Shown piece by piece: positions 22,286 to 33,350 of a DNA stretch of 64,000 bases. This stretch comes from Incurvaria masculella (Eukaryota; Arthropoda; Insecta; Lepidoptera; Incurvariidae). The notes beneath the pieces were generated by a model that saw only the letters and a list, made by a program, of their open reading frames with translations, ran no database searches and was not told the DNA's origin. Within the stretch, counting starts at the first letter, position 1. Each line of letters opens with the position of its first letter. The stretch covers positions 6,324,001 to 6,388,000 of the forward strand of contig OX335657.1 in NCBI GenBank assembly GCA_946894095.1, written 5' to 3'. The position numbers were made by a program, and so were the translations under genes.

Positions 22286-23250
22286 TTACTCACTAAGCTC
22301 TAATTATTGAGCAAAAGATAGACAACAAAATTTGTTGGGTATTTGTGTTCCATATTCGAAACAAGAGGTCTTCGGTTCCCAAAACGAAGTGTATCCTCAC
22401 GCTCTCGAGGCAATTCGCCGACGACATGACGAAACCTTGTGCTTACAAGCGGAGAAATTCCTCTCATTTTATTGCCCACTCGCCGGGCTCCCGCTGATTT
22501 ATTAGAACGAGAAGAAAGTTAGGAACACATACCCGTACCCACACACGTACCGTACGCAACGCTCACTACACACGTACGCGTATACGTCGCGTTAAAAACA
22601 TTTTGATTTCGGGATATATAGAGTGCGCTTCTTACGACATCAGCGCAATTGACTGCCGGTAAGCACGAAATGTGGGGCCACAGCACTTTGGGCTTGGGTT
22701 TTGGAAATAGTATGGATTGTGTTAAAAACCGAGGAAAAGTTTTTCTTTTATAAATTCAGTAATCGTAGTGCATGGTTCAATTCATTAACTCTTATAAATT
22801 CGGCGTATTTATGTCTGTCTGTCCGCTTACAACATGAGACCCGTTAAACGGATTTTGATGCGGTCACGGATAACTTGTTTTTTCGCATCATTTGTGTTAC
22901 CATCACACTAAATTAATTGAAGAATGAGAATTTGGTTCGAATGTGCATGAAGTGGGATGAAAGAAGTCGGGAAATTATGTATGATATTTCATCTGACTTT
23001 AACGTGGGCACAAAATAAAATTCATCGCCTGACGTCTGCCTTTCTGTCTTTCTGTATTCCCACTCACTTGAGAACCACCCACTAGATTTAAATTCCGTTT
23101 TATACATACATATAGCTTTTTACTTCTCATCAGTCATATGCTAGTTAGGGTAAATGTACAACAAGTGGGAGAGAAACCGACGGTGTTCGGTCGAATTTGA
23201 ACGCCGGTGGAGCCAAAAGCCCTAACAGTGTTTAATTTAAGAGATAATTA
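22286..23250. other. No gene; CpG-rich patch at 22370-22680
   Basis: The left part is unique and CpG-rich (ACGTACGCGTATACGTCGCG near 22572). At 22800-22880, GTCTGTCTGTCCGC and GTTAAACGGATTTTGATG resemble decayed Helitron-type repeats of moths. No coding is seen. Confidence 0.35.
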
Positions 23251-23640
23251 ATTATTCTAAGCGCCAAGCTAGACGGCGAACCTGACGTTGCGAAGCATCG
23301 CTTGCGACCTCGTCAGCGTAGCGAGTCAACGACTCAAACGATCAGCCGGTAGCGAATTTAGCATCGCCGGCGTAGCGTCCGCGCCGAGCTCTCGAGGAGC
23401 GGGAATAATTTAGCAACATTTTAGCATCTCTCTGCGACATTCGTCTCGTTATTTCAAGTTTACGCGTCGGCGTCGGCTCGACTTCCTCACGCATATTTTA
23501 GTTTGCATAATGCCCTTTCGTCTGTATTCAAGTGCGAGGTCCTAAGGGTGGGGACGCAGGCGCTATAAAGGTGCAGTCCTGTGAGGGTAAACATAGTTAG
23601 GAAATAAACATTTAGTGACGTGAAAACGCTTGAATAAATA
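23251..23640. promoter_or_regulatory. CpG-rich unique segment with a TATA-like site
   Basis: Dense CpGs with repeated GTAGCG/GCGTAGCG words over 23270-23500. GCTATAAAGGTGCAG follows at 23560, a TATA-like element directly 3' of the island. No start codon with a convincing frame follows, so promoter activity is only a possibility. Confidence 0.25.
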
Positions 23641-23877
23641 GGCGAGGTCAAAACGTGTGGTACGAACTGATTTTGAAGAGGACGGATTAGAGAGTTTGTG
23701 GTCCTGAAAGGCGTAGAGAGAGCCGCATAATGGCGCTATTATTGGGACCTTGTTCTTGTTGCTTGGGTTGATAACAGCAACACGTTGTTTAAGTTGACAA
23801 ACGTATGAAAACGATAGAATCTAAGTAAATGAAATTTGTAGATCTAATAGTTAAGATAGAATAGAAATTCATACTCA
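23641..23877. other. No gene recognised
   Basis: No supportable feature. Confidence 0.5.
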
Positions 23878-24030
23878 AAATTATAAATACGAAAGCAACT
23901 CTATCCGTCTGTCTGTTACGTTTTCGCGCCTGAATCACTGAACCAATTTTCATGAAATTTGGTTTAGACGGAGTATAGACCTTGGGAAAGGTCATAGGTT
24001 ACCTTTTGTGGCGAAAATTAAACTCAAAGG
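23878..24030 (+). repeat. Helitron-related repeat fragment
   Basis: ATTATAAATACGAAAGC, CCGTCTGTCTGTTACG, CTGAACCAATTTTCATGAAA and TTTGGTTTAGACGGAGTATA follow the layout of the common moth Helitron 5' region (short tandem T/G tract, then the ACTGAA...GATTTTGATGAAA block). Neither terminus is present. Confidence 0.5.
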
Positions 24031-25518
24031 TGTTTCAAAAGGGGAAGTGTGTATGGGGAACTCATATACCACAATATGTTCGAGCCCGACATAAGTCCGA
24101 AACGGCATTGACCCGATCGGAGCCTGATACCTCAGCTAATTTCTTAATTTCAGCTAAAAGGCTCACTATATAAATGTTTAATGGTAATGAATGGTACATG
24201 ATTATTCCATGGCGCATTGCTTCAGAATAAAACAACCCGGGATTTAATCGCTATGAAATTCATTCGATTTCAGTTTGGAAATGCCCAACTTCAGCCTAGA
24301 CTTGGAAAAACGAAATCTGTCTAACGATTTAACGGAGCTAACGAATTAAACTTATAAAAAAAACGGAAGGCAACGTCCTCATGTAGACCGGAAGTTGCGC
24401 CAACAGTCCCATTAGTGCTAACATGCTCACTTAAAACGGAGAAAGGTCGACTTGATTAAGAAGTAGGAATTCGGACTATAATGGTAGGATATTTTATAAC
24501 AGATTTAGTGATTGGTAGATTTCAACGAATTACTGAATTCATCTGCAATATAACATGTGAATTACGCATCAATTAAGATCGACAGAACAAAATAACTACT
24601 GTAAAAATAATAAAATATTATGCTAAGAATAATGTTTTTGTAATATTATTTTAGGTTAAAGTTGTATCTTGAATGCAGATTTCTGAAGCCTACCTAACTT
24701 GCAAATAAATGGCTTTGTTATAAGAGTCGAACTATTTTTTCTTAGTATTGTTATATAGAGTTTCTTGGATGGATACATTTTGTTAAATTAAGTTAAGTTT
24801 TGTTAAATAGCTCGAGCATTTTGTTAACTAATTTAATTAACTTGTTTTCTCTTTAAATTTACGTTCTTAAATTTGTAATGCCATTGTCCTTATTTTGTGA
24901 CAATTTCATTTACTTTTATCAGTATTAAATATCAGAATGAGGACCAACACAGAAAAAAACCATGACAACGACCAAGACAAGATATAACGACTTCGGAAAT
25001 TTATTTATCGTCCCGATATTCACTCAGATCGGGGATAAAAGCAAAGCTCCAAAATTTTCCTATTACGCGTTCAAGTAGTTTTTCCGGCTGTGAAAAGTCG
25101 AACGCGGGGCTGAGTGGTCTCGCCGGGATCCAGCCTGCGATTGTTTGTCGCCCCCCCCCGCTCCCGCCGCTGCCCCCCCCCCCTCCCGGGATGTCGCATC
25201 TCCTGAAGAGACATTTTTTAGCGTTTTCGGCGAAAGTCTCGTGGGAAAATTTGGCTGACAGCATAATATTGATTTGATTTGTGGACGTGCTTTCATTCGG
25301 CATCTTGTACTGTATGTGATTTTGTTGGGTGAATACAATTCCAATTCTAGTGATAATCTAATGAAGTTGTATGTTAATAAATGTTGTAAATTTAAAATAA
25401 TAAAAGTTAATTAATTGACTCAGTGTACCCATCCTAAAGTAATAAAAATATTGTTTAGTTCTTTTTAGGACTTTTAATTTCACTCTCTTGCCTTTTTATT
25501 GATTAATTGATTTTGAAA
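24031..25518. other. No gene; poly-C patch at 25140-25200
   Basis: AT-rich except around 25070-25200, which carries two C-runs (about C9-C12) in unique sequence. Glycine-rich minus-strand frames there (25001-25344) are translations of those C-runs and are not believable proteins. Confidence 0.45.
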
Positions 25519-25640
25519 AAAAATTTTTATTTATTTATTTTATTTATTTATTTTTTACACAAACATATGCAGATATAACAGTTTACAAGAACTTAAAATA
25601 CTAACAGTAATAATACATGCACGCAAATAAGATCGACATT
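25519..25640 (-). repeat. Probable LINE 3' tail
   Basis: A TTTATTTATTTATTTT-type tract leads into TTTACACAAACATATGCAG and ACAGTTTACAAGAAC. In reverse, this is the end of a minus-strand non-LTR element with an AAATA-type tail. No coding sequence is attached. Confidence 0.4.
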
Positions 25641-26089
25641 TGATAAGTTCTTATACGACGAACGATACCTCCTAAACTGGCCACAAAATGTGTGCTTGCA
25701 TTGATTGCACACAGCTTGCATTCCTTGAAACATAAGATATACATTTTAATTTCAAATATTTTACTTTATTATCAGAAAAGTAACAATGACACAAAATGTA
25801 ACGGGTGAATAAGCAAAGTGATTGAAAAATCTTAAGGAACCGTAACATACATACTTTTCATAAATTAAAGTATTTTATATTAACATATCATTTTTTAAAT
25901 TATAATGAAATTGAATAATTGCTGGCCGCAATTGAGATTTTAGTGAAACATTAGATCGAAATTACTTGGTATATCAACCGAATTGATTCATCTTAGTCGC
26001 ATACATGTTCAATCACGGGAAAACGATAAGTGAAAAGATCCAGAACACTGCCACAGACTACCGATAAAGACATTCTCAATAGGCATTCA
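25641..26089. other. No gene recognised
   Basis: AT-rich sequence without features. Confidence 0.5.
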
Positions 26090-26440
26090 GTGAACTCAAT
26101 ACTCGCCGATTGTCAAAGGTGGCCCACAAAGCGCATCATCGGTCGCCGATAAGTTACAGCGATCTCCGCCCAGTGGCGAACGGCCGCCATTTATAAAATG
26201 GTCGCGTTCCGAGGCACGACCTCGGAACGGCAAAGGAGCTGCTCACAGACAAAAACGTCAAAGGCGAAATCGTGTGGACAGGAAGACGGCACGAGATAAG
26301 GGTTGCGTATGTGTGTGGCAGAACCAACTGTCTTGCGTAGAGTATTGCTCGCATCTGTGGGAGGGACCAGCTAACTGACTGCTTGGCTTCTTGGAATCGA
26401 TACAGAGACGTGAAGTCGCGTCAACGAAATCAAAGTATTT
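26090..26440. promoter_or_regulatory. Candidate conserved non-coding patch
   Basis: GC-balanced, non-repetitive sequence with GGCCGCCATTTATAAAATGG, which carries a Hox/TATA-like core. A perfect 9-bp hairpin GTTCCGAGG/CCTCGGAAC lies at about 26206-26228. The frames on the minus strand have no domain. Regulatory function is inferred from composition only. Confidence 0.25.
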
Positions 26441-26724
26441 CATAATTTAAAGTGATTTTTTTTTATCTAACGCACGCCATATATCACCCTATAAATTAAA
26501 TGTAGTTTTTATAGTCTTGTTATGTCGTGCTCTTTGTTGTGTAAATGGTTTGGCGTTAGTAGTATTTAAATGTACATAATTTTTCACGTTCATAAAAAAA
26601 CATTAAATGTTGACAGATATTGATAAGTTTAAAATGCAATATGAAAACACCTGTTTAACTTCTATTCTTTTTTCTTTTCATGTTTACCGGTGGGTCTGTG
26701 GGCTCATTTTTTAAATGTGAAACT
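26441..26724. other. No gene recognised
   Basis: AT-rich. Confidence 0.5.
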
Positions 26725-26965
26725 TAGCGTATGACAGGCCTTAGAGGTGCCCACGACGCTAATAGACTTTCGAACTTTCACGAGGGCTGCGAAAACCATA
26801 CCGGCAGGTTCGTTGCTTCTTCACACCAAGCTTTACTGTGGGAAATACCTCGAATATTTTATTACCACACTTTACTAACCGATGAAGGGTCTAGACTTGA
26901 AAATCCGTCGGCTCTTATATTTTGGGAATGTCGACACCGCGTTTCCTGTCAGTCGAGGGTTAAAT
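26725..26965 (-). repeat. LINE 3' UTR/RT-tail fragment
   Basis: GTGCCCACGACGCTAATAG, GAACTTTCACGAGGGCTGCG and TTTACTGTGGGAAATACCTC match the 3' region that follows the RT C-terminus at 11179 and 21200. The same GAACTTTCACG...GCTGCGAAAAC block is carried inside both Helitrons. Confidence 0.7.
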
Positions 26966-27653
26966 GATGGTATAAAAGGGACAGTACGTAACATTTTTAT
27001 ACCAACGAAAAACTATTAAAATACATCTTTTCTGTAAAGTTGTAAAAACTTTTTTTAAATTCATGTACTAAAATATATGAGAACAAATTTTTATAGGCGT
27101 GGTTTTGGACTTCGAAAAAAAAACTATTCAATACGAGACATGGGTCTGCCAGGCACACGCATAATACAAGGAATGAGGAAGACAGGAGGTCGACAGATTG
27201 AACTGATTCAACGCGTTTCAGCACAATGGTGCTATTGATTATAATTCGCTCCGCGTGACCGGAACTAGTCGAGGTGTACCAGTGTAAGCTTATACACGAA
27301 TTATTTTCGTACGATGGATCCGAATTCTAAGAAAAATATTGGAAATCTAAATTGAAGTAAGCAAAGGTCTCGTATACAAACTTTCGTCTTGGAAGTTTGA
27401 AATTACACTTCAGACAATTTAATATTGTATAGATTCTTGCAAACGACGCCTTAGTCCTTTCAATCAATTTCCGATTCAAAAGACATTACAATGAAAAACC
27501 TGATCATAAGGTTAGTATCATCTTGGGCCGGAATTAATTAACGGGGCAAAAGAATAACATTAAACAAGCAAAAAGGGTTTGCAGCTTCTTTGATATCACT
27601 GTGGTGGCTAGGAGCAGAAGTGCGAGTGGCAGATAACAGCGGGGTTTCATTAA
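26966..27653. other. No gene recognised
   Basis: No supportable feature. Confidence 0.5.
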
Positions 27654-28585
27654 GGTGGCCCATCCCGCTCATCTCCCCATACAAAAGGGGAAAGAAGATC
27701 ACGCCCATATTTCTTGTCAGAGATCCAAAATGTTGCTCAAAATAGCTTTATTTGATCGAACTAGATGTATGATGACCATTGGCATTGTAAGTTGGGGGAG
27801 TCGTATTCACTACGTATAATATTCACAACGTATAATAGTATTTTTTTCCAAAAAATGAAAACCATGCATATCGTATAATATTCACAACGTATAATGTTAT
27901 ACGTTGTGCATGAGTTTAAAAATAAAATCAACTCTTTGCATCATGCAGAACGTCTAATAGTCACAACGTATAATATTCCTAACATGAATTCACAAAAAAA
28001 GAAAACCATGCAGAACGTATAACATGCCAAGAAGCACTGCATAAAGCGCCCTAATGACGATACATTTAAGGCTGAAATTGCTACGAATCGATATTTGTTG
28101 AAGAGTAACAATTTGCTACAACGCTAATTGAGACCGTCGAAAAGTCGCGTGCGAGTATACGCTTTAAAAGTATATACATAAGGGCGCTTATCGTATAAAA
28201 AGTTTTTGGATTATACGATATGCATGGTTTTCTTTTTTTGTTAAATAAAGATCATAATATTATACGTTGTGACTATTATACGTTATGCATGGAGAAATAA
28301 GTAATTTTATTTTTTAAACTTCTTCATGCACTACGTATAAGATTATACGATCTGCCAATTATACGTTGTGCATGGTTTTAAAATTTTGTTAAAATATGAC
28401 ATTATACGATCTGCATATTAGACGTTCTGCCGTTCCCCCAGTTGGGGTTGTTTGGTTTCTAAAGTATAAGGTCCGAAAGTTTGAATTTTTTGCGCGTTTT
28501 ATACAATAACTTTGGAGGTGGATTACGCAATGATAAAGTAAGAACATCTTAAAATGATAAAGTAAGAACATCTTAAGAAGATAGA
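27654..28585 (+). mobile_element. TTAA-type MITE, 3'-truncated, interrupted
   Basis: Begins GGTGGCCCATCCCGCTCATC after TTAA (27650-27653). It matches the complete element at 51931-52472 from 27654 to 27789 and again from about 28446 to 28552. The stretch between is a 646-bp insertion. The right part is lost, and a 24-bp unit (AATGATAAAGTAAGAACATC...) is duplicated in tandem at 28529-28576. TTAA flanks suggest a piggyBac-type target site. Confidence 0.8.
27794..28439. mobile_element. 646-bp foldback element with GTATAAT sub-repeats
   Basis: A long-inverted-repeat element: left arm 27794-28056 and right arm about 28180-28439 are reverse complements with drift. Both ends begin GGGGGA, and AGTT(GGGG) lies on both sides (27790-27793 and 28440-28443), a probable target duplication. 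Each arm is built from variants of CATGCAnAnCGTATAAT and CACAACGTATAAT, roughly a dozen in total. The central 120 bp (28057-28180) is unique, bounded by AGCGCCCTAATG/CATAAGGGCGCTT. It is non-coding. The uninterrupted MITE at 51931 shows it is a discrete insertion. Confidence 0.82.
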
Positions 28586-29119
28586 GAACATCTTACAGAT
28601 ATACATTAAGGTCTGCTTGTAGTTTATTTATTGTTGTACGTTTGCCAAAGAATACTCATATAATAGATGTCGTGTTGGAATAAGACTACCCGCTAAGTAA
28701 AAAGCGTAACATTCGAATTATTGCGATAAAATTGAGAAAAATATTTAATTATTATGTGATCATAAATAATAACGCTCGAAGTTGTTCTTTTGGTTTCATG
28801 TTCAGTTTTTTTTATTTACTTCATTACCGATACATATACATAACACACTTGGGTTCGTCAATAATATTTTTTTTTCTGCTGACCTCTGGCGAAAAAGAAA
28901 CCGACAAGAAACTTAAACACATATTTTCACCGTTGTCCAGAAAATGGGACAATCTGTGGTTGTTGCTAAGATACGTATGCAGTAGCAGTAGATTGAAAAG
29001 TGTACTTCGAACATTTCTGAGCAGTTCTTTGAAGTAAAAACCGTGCCAAGAACCTGTTTAAATAATTCATTGGTTATGCACGAGAAGACAGTACATTAAT
29101 TATAGCAACCATTGTGCTT
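28586..29119. other. No gene recognised
   Basis: AT-rich. The 101-codon frame at 28732-29037 has hydrophobic low-complexity content and no motif, and I regard it as chance. Confidence 0.45.
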
Positions 29120-29425
29120 GGTACCTAGCGGCTCGCTGTTCTGGGCCACGGGCATGGGTTCAATGCCCAACTCGTTCATGCACTAATTTATTTCTCTTTC
29201 CGAGATGGATAAGTGCATTTCCTCACGAATGCGAGCTGTTCCATGGTATGAAATCCATGTAAAAGTGTAGGTCCTCTTCCCCTACTAAGTGGCAGAATAA
29301 AGAACCCCCGGATTCGTACCATCGCAATTGATGAAAAGATGGTCAAAGCGTGTTTTCCATCCAGTTCAATGTAGCCGTGCTCATAAAAAGGGAGTCCTGG
29401 AATGAGACCCAATTCGGAAATATGA
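29120..29425 (+). repeat. SINE copy, plus orientation
   Basis: Starts with a head-like GGTACCTAGCGGCTCGC and box B-like GGGTTCAATGCCCAA, then TTTCTCTTTCCGAGATGG, TTCCATGGTATGAAATCC, TTTTCCATCCAGTTCAATGT and GGGAGTCCTGGAATGAGACC. This is the reference SINE in reverse. The end of the body and the poly-A tail are missing. Confidence 0.8.
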
Positions 29426-29789
29426 TATGTTACGTGACAGTGCGTGTGGTGTTGTCCATATAAATGAGTATGAGAAACGGTTCGTTCTCAAAACCTAATG
29501 TCAACCACAAGGGGGACTCTGATTCTCTGTGGCGGGTTCTCCGGATATAAGTAGGATGGGGGAGTAGCTGTGTTGGGCTTAAAGCTATAAGTTGTGGTAT
29601 TCGGCTAATACACATATGCACATACATATACCGAAATACATACAGAGGTATACACAAAAACATACACTCCTTACATAACAATACACAATGCGAAAACGCT
29701 ATAAACGTATCCAGGCGAGTGCAATAAATCAAACAATCGTTTTAAATATAGGAAAACATTAGTCCTTGACATTGAATCATTGATAAATA
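29426..29789. other. No gene recognised
   Basis: No supportable feature; the opposing 100-codon frame at 29430-29732 has no domain. Confidence 0.45.
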
Positions 29790-30010
29790 TTCGATGTCGC
29801 CTAACAGGAAATTAAATCCTTCGCCCAAGTAATCTTTGCGTCATTTTCCAGCGACAAATGTTTCCGAAAATTTACTCGCGAGGCAAAAATGATCGCACCG
29901 AAGCAAATACGTCATTTCTATTTGATGAATTCATTTCCGATTTCGTTTGATATTTCGCGAGTAAACTTCGCGTCGGCGAGAGCATAATGAATTTACAATT
30001 TCAGAGAAAA
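29790..30010. promoter_or_regulatory. Candidate conserved non-coding patch
   Basis: Unique sequence with CpGs and an inverted pair TTTACTCGCGAG (about 29872) and TTCGCGAGTAAA (about 29954), plus TAATGAATTTACAATT. It differs from the surrounding AT-rich DNA and contains no frame. Function unknown. Confidence 0.25.
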
Positions 30011-30304
30011 ATATATTATTAGAACTTCGACAAATAAATGTCATCGAATAATGTTGAAACGATTCTTACCGTATCAACACTTTCTAGGAATTGCGTAAGT
30101 AAGACATATGTAAAAAAAACATTACCATATGCTTTTTATATTTTGTATATAAAGGGTTTTTATTTTGGTTTACATAAATATTATGCAACCATATTATAGT
30201 TAGGTTGCATATTTTGCATATTTGGATCAAAATAGTTCGATCACATTTTGTTTCGGCTTAAAAAAAAATTGTGTACCATTTTTACTCCAAGAAGCCAAAT
30301 AATA
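30011..30304. other. No gene recognised
   Basis: AT-rich. Confidence 0.5.
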
Positions 30305-30515
30305 CCCGGTTAACGCCAGCAACCCATACATTGCATTCCCGAGAGACTCAGCCACCATGCCAGAACCTTAACTTTTTTAGCATGGTTAAATTGCACTGCA
30401 CAAAAAAATGCAATAACCTTCATTGGCGTTTAGACGCATATTACATTTAATAACGTTTACCAGTGCGCCTTTACCAACTAGTAAGTAGATAAGGAGGACC
30501 GACAGCTTTACTTGG
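30305..30515 (-). repeat. Highly degenerate SINE copy
   Basis: CATTGCATTCCCGAGAGACT, CAGCCACCATGCCAGAACCTT and ACTAGTAAGTAGATAAGGAGG with GACAGCTTTAC keep the SINE-body order. Divergence is strong. Confidence 0.55.
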
Positions 30516-31019
30516 GCTTTAAACCACAAATTGACACATTTGTAAACATACTTATATTTCGTTAAATCTCAATAGACTGTAGCCATGATGATAATCCTAT
30601 ACTTTTTCGTTAATCCCCTACGACCTCGAGCCCGGTATCTTGAGGAGATATCGTTCAATATCAAATTAGTAGGTAGGCTCAGCCCTGTCAACAAGCAAGG
30701 AAGGACTAGAGTGGCGATAGCTTCAGGGCAGCTACCTTCAGGAGAAACCCGTTTTCTACATCAAAACAAGTCCGATTTAACAATTTCTTAATCCTAGTAG
30801 CCAATCTCCTATGTTTTCATAAATCCGTTTTTCTCGTAAATTACTGAGCCAAAATCAGTTTGATTTTGCATACTTTTTTATTAAAAAATAATTTATGTTA
30901 AGCATTTAATATTCCAGTAAACAAAACATTTTGACACGATTTAAAATCATAGACGACTACATACTGCTCAGATGATGTTGTTGGCATAATTTAAACAATA
31001 TATCTTTAGAAATGGAGCA
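30516..31019. other. No gene recognised
   Basis: No supportable feature. Confidence 0.5.
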
Positions 31020-31265
31020 GGAAATAGCTTTCCCATTTCGTATGAGCCGATACGAAGAGTATGTGGCTACGCTGCCGATGAGTTTCGGTCGCCACTGCCC
31101 TCTTTTCTTACTCGATGGCTTCAGGCGGATCGAAGTGTCATTAACAGCGGCGCAAGTTATCGGCTGCACGTCGTCAAGTTGCGCCGCTGTGACGTCATTA
31201 CGAAGCCTCCGCCGTTAACTCCGCTCGGACGTACCGAGGCTTGCAGTTTATCGAAGCCTGATGCC
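31020..31265. promoter_or_regulatory. CpG-rich patch with hairpin and CRE
   Basis: A perfect 12-bp inverted repeat ACAGCGGCGCAA (31144-31155) / TTGCGCCGCTGT (31179-31190) runs directly into a CRE palindrome, TGACGTCA (31190-31197). Sequence around it is CpG-rich and unique. Frames are open on both strands (31012-31218 plus, 31169-30957 minus) without recognisable motifs. Confidence 0.35.
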
Positions 31266-31499
31266 ATCTGCCCTTTCTTCATACATGATTTTTTTAACGG
31301 CTTTTGAATGTAAAGATAATACGCGACGTTTTTATAGCAAGAGGTTCAAAGTTTCGGTATTCATTGCATAATTGTACCTATGTATGACCTTTAACACCAG
31401 CTAGGGTCATCGGGATCGTCAAAACAAATCAAATAAACCTAAACACGCCAGTTTTTGTCCAGTCCGTAAAGAGTTCTTAGTTGTTTTTATGTATTGATT
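31266..31499. other. No gene recognised
   Basis: No supportable feature. Confidence 0.5.
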
Positions 31500-31812
31500 A
31501 GAAAATAGTTACATACATAAACATACCTACATACTTTCACACCGGTTTCCCGGAGGTCTATATAGAGATGATAGAGCGCCATACGGTACGATCACAGCAC
31601 ACCTATTTCGCTTCTCTACAGACATTACATACTCTACGATTACGGGTGCTACGTGCTAGAACTTTACGAAGAAATACATCGATTTGGTCGTGGTACGTTC
31701 TTCTAGGTTCCCTGGGCACGACACTACCACTCGCTTCTGCTCTGTAAATTAGTTTCGTCATTCTTTCGTCACCCATTAGTCCCATGTGTTTAAAAAATCT
31801 TAGCACTATCAT
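31500..31812 (-). pseudogene. LINE endonuclease/RT C-terminal fragment
   Basis: The minus strand reads GDERMTKLIYRAEASGS, PREPRRTYHDQIDVFLRK, ARSTRNRRVC and then, past a stop, DRTVWRSIIS. This matches the C-terminal segment of RTE/craft-like endonuclease-reverse transcriptases in moths as I recall it. It ends in an ATGT-rich tail (complement of CATACATAAACATACC, about 31511-31530). The element is 5'-truncated with stops, and differs from the jockey-like family at 11175 and 21190. Confidence 0.7.
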
Positions 31813-32482
31813 CTAGATTCTCGTCACAATAACACGTTTCTATTGACACCAGTCCATTCATTTAAAAAAATGGTTAATCTTTTTTTAACCAGTTTAAATA
31901 ATATAATAGATTAAATGATTAAAAAAAAATCACAATCATGCCCTAATGTTGTCACTAGAAATGAGGGTGTGAATATAATATGATTCTCTCCTCGCAACAA
32001 CACATCTTCCACATCAAGCCAGCATGACCCACCCATCCCGGCGCCTCCCTCATCTTCAGATCCCATCGCGTCCGGATTACCCCGGTAAGCGCCCTCTCAT
32101 TAAGCCCAAGATTGTAAGCTAAGCCCATAATTTGAAGCCGTTTCTTTTCTTTCCGGAACCTTATCGTGGCCACTTTGATCTGCACTTGATTCGGTCCAAA
32201 AGGCAAGAAAAATATTTTGAAGTCAGGTAAGGCAGGAAGGGCACACTTTCCCCGAATATATTTAAGCAGAACGTCGAATATTGTGGAAGTGAGGGAATTT
32301 TCGTGAATTTAATTTTGGAATTAGAAATTATAATAAGCAGTAAATTCCCTGCACTATCGTGTCTGGTTATTATTCTTTGACAGGACTGTCCAGTCAGTCG
32401 GTTAACTGGATTTATTGGTGATTGATTACCCACATTGACGGAACACATATTTGTTAATATTTTTTTTGCACAGAGGTCTGTA
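31813..32482. other. No gene recognised
   Basis: The overlapping minus frames at 31955-32514 show no domain. A C-rich stretch (32020-32110) is unique. Confidence 0.4.
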
Positions 32483-32620
32483 AATAGTAACGTAAGATAT
32501 TCATTCACTAACACCTATGGTACAGCCGCAAGACCAGTTTAGGAGGTATAATAATAGTAACGTAAGATATTCATTCACTACCACCTATGGTACAGCCGCA
32601 AGACCAGTTTAGGAGGTATG
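32483..32620 (+). repeat. 70-bp tandem duplication
   Basis: Units 32483-32552 and 32553-32620 begin AATAGTAACGTAAGATATTC and differ by a single A/C change (CTAACACC versus CTACCACC) plus the junction. Near-identity implies a recent duplication or an assembly artefact. Confidence 0.9.
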
Positions 32621-32671
32621 GTTGGCCGACCAAGAAATTGTATAATACACAATTTAAAAAAAACCTGCAAT

Positions 32672-32708
32672 TCCTCAGCACTCCTGCAGCAGTCAGGAGT
32701 GCTGAGGA
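32672..32708. repeat. 15-bp perfect hairpin
   Basis: TCCTCAGCACTCCTG (32672-32686), loop CAGCAGT, CAGGAGTGCTGAGGA (32694-32708). It is short, perfect and GC-rich, with no T-run following, so it is not a simple terminator. It may be a structured RNA or a site-specific target. Confidence 0.8.
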
Positions 32709-33164
32709 GTATTTATGTCGAGAAGGCAGCTTTGATAAGCGGTTTTGCTGGTAAAGCGTTTTTCTCGAAGAAAACACTCCCGATTCCTGGTTACGGAATC
32801 CTAGAATATAGCCCCTGAGATCACCGGGCCGACCGATGTGAAGGTTCGCGATTACCCCTCCGCCACTCCAATCTGTCGCCGAGCCATCACGTGGAGTTAG
32901 CGGTCCCGGATTCACTGACGCCACTTTGATCCCTGTCTCATTCCAGTTTCATATCTGCGATTGTTCGGGCTGTTCCTTTAATTGGATGGGTCGAGATGCG
33001 CTCGTTTTGCTGTGGTCAACCGAAATATAGAATGATCGCAATTCTATACCAATGTAGGTGTTGATATTTAAATGTACTAATCTGTTTGTGAGATGAATTT
33101 AACGATTTGATTATTTCTGCCCATGTTTATTATATTAACAACAATATTTATGAGTATGTTTGTT
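32709..33164. other. No gene recognised
   Basis: The minus-strand frame 32924-32571 (117 codons) covers the hairpin and half of the duplication and looks spurious. No domain. Confidence 0.45.
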
Positions 33165-33350
33165 TAGATTTTCACTGTTGTTCGACATATTATTGTACGT
33201 ATACGAACCTACCCACAGCTACAATCTTCGCTGCCGACGACCTGCAGTTGACATCTGACTGGACGAAGCGTCAGAGGTCCTCCAGGTGGCGTCGCGAATC
33301 CTGATGGTGTCCACAGCGTGGTGGACGAAACCTCGAGCTAAATAAGTAAG
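33165..33350 (-). repeat. Dispersed repeat, copy 2
   Basis: Contains CCCACAGCTACAATCTTCGC, GTGGTGGACGAAACCTCGAG and AAATAAGTAAG, the reverse complement of motifs at 14100-14312 in the same order. Class unknown. Confidence 0.65.

Noticed and set aside
25001..25344. Glycine-rich minus-strand frames
   Set aside because: They are produced by two C-runs; no start, splice or domain evidence.
27794..28439. CRISPR-like array of short repeats
   Set aside because: Repeats are irregularly spaced, diverged and arranged as two inverted arms. There are no cas genes, and the genome is eukaryotic.
32571..32924. 117-codon minus-strand frame
   Set aside because: It crosses a recent tandem duplication and a perfect hairpin, so reading through it is unlikely to reflect a conserved protein.
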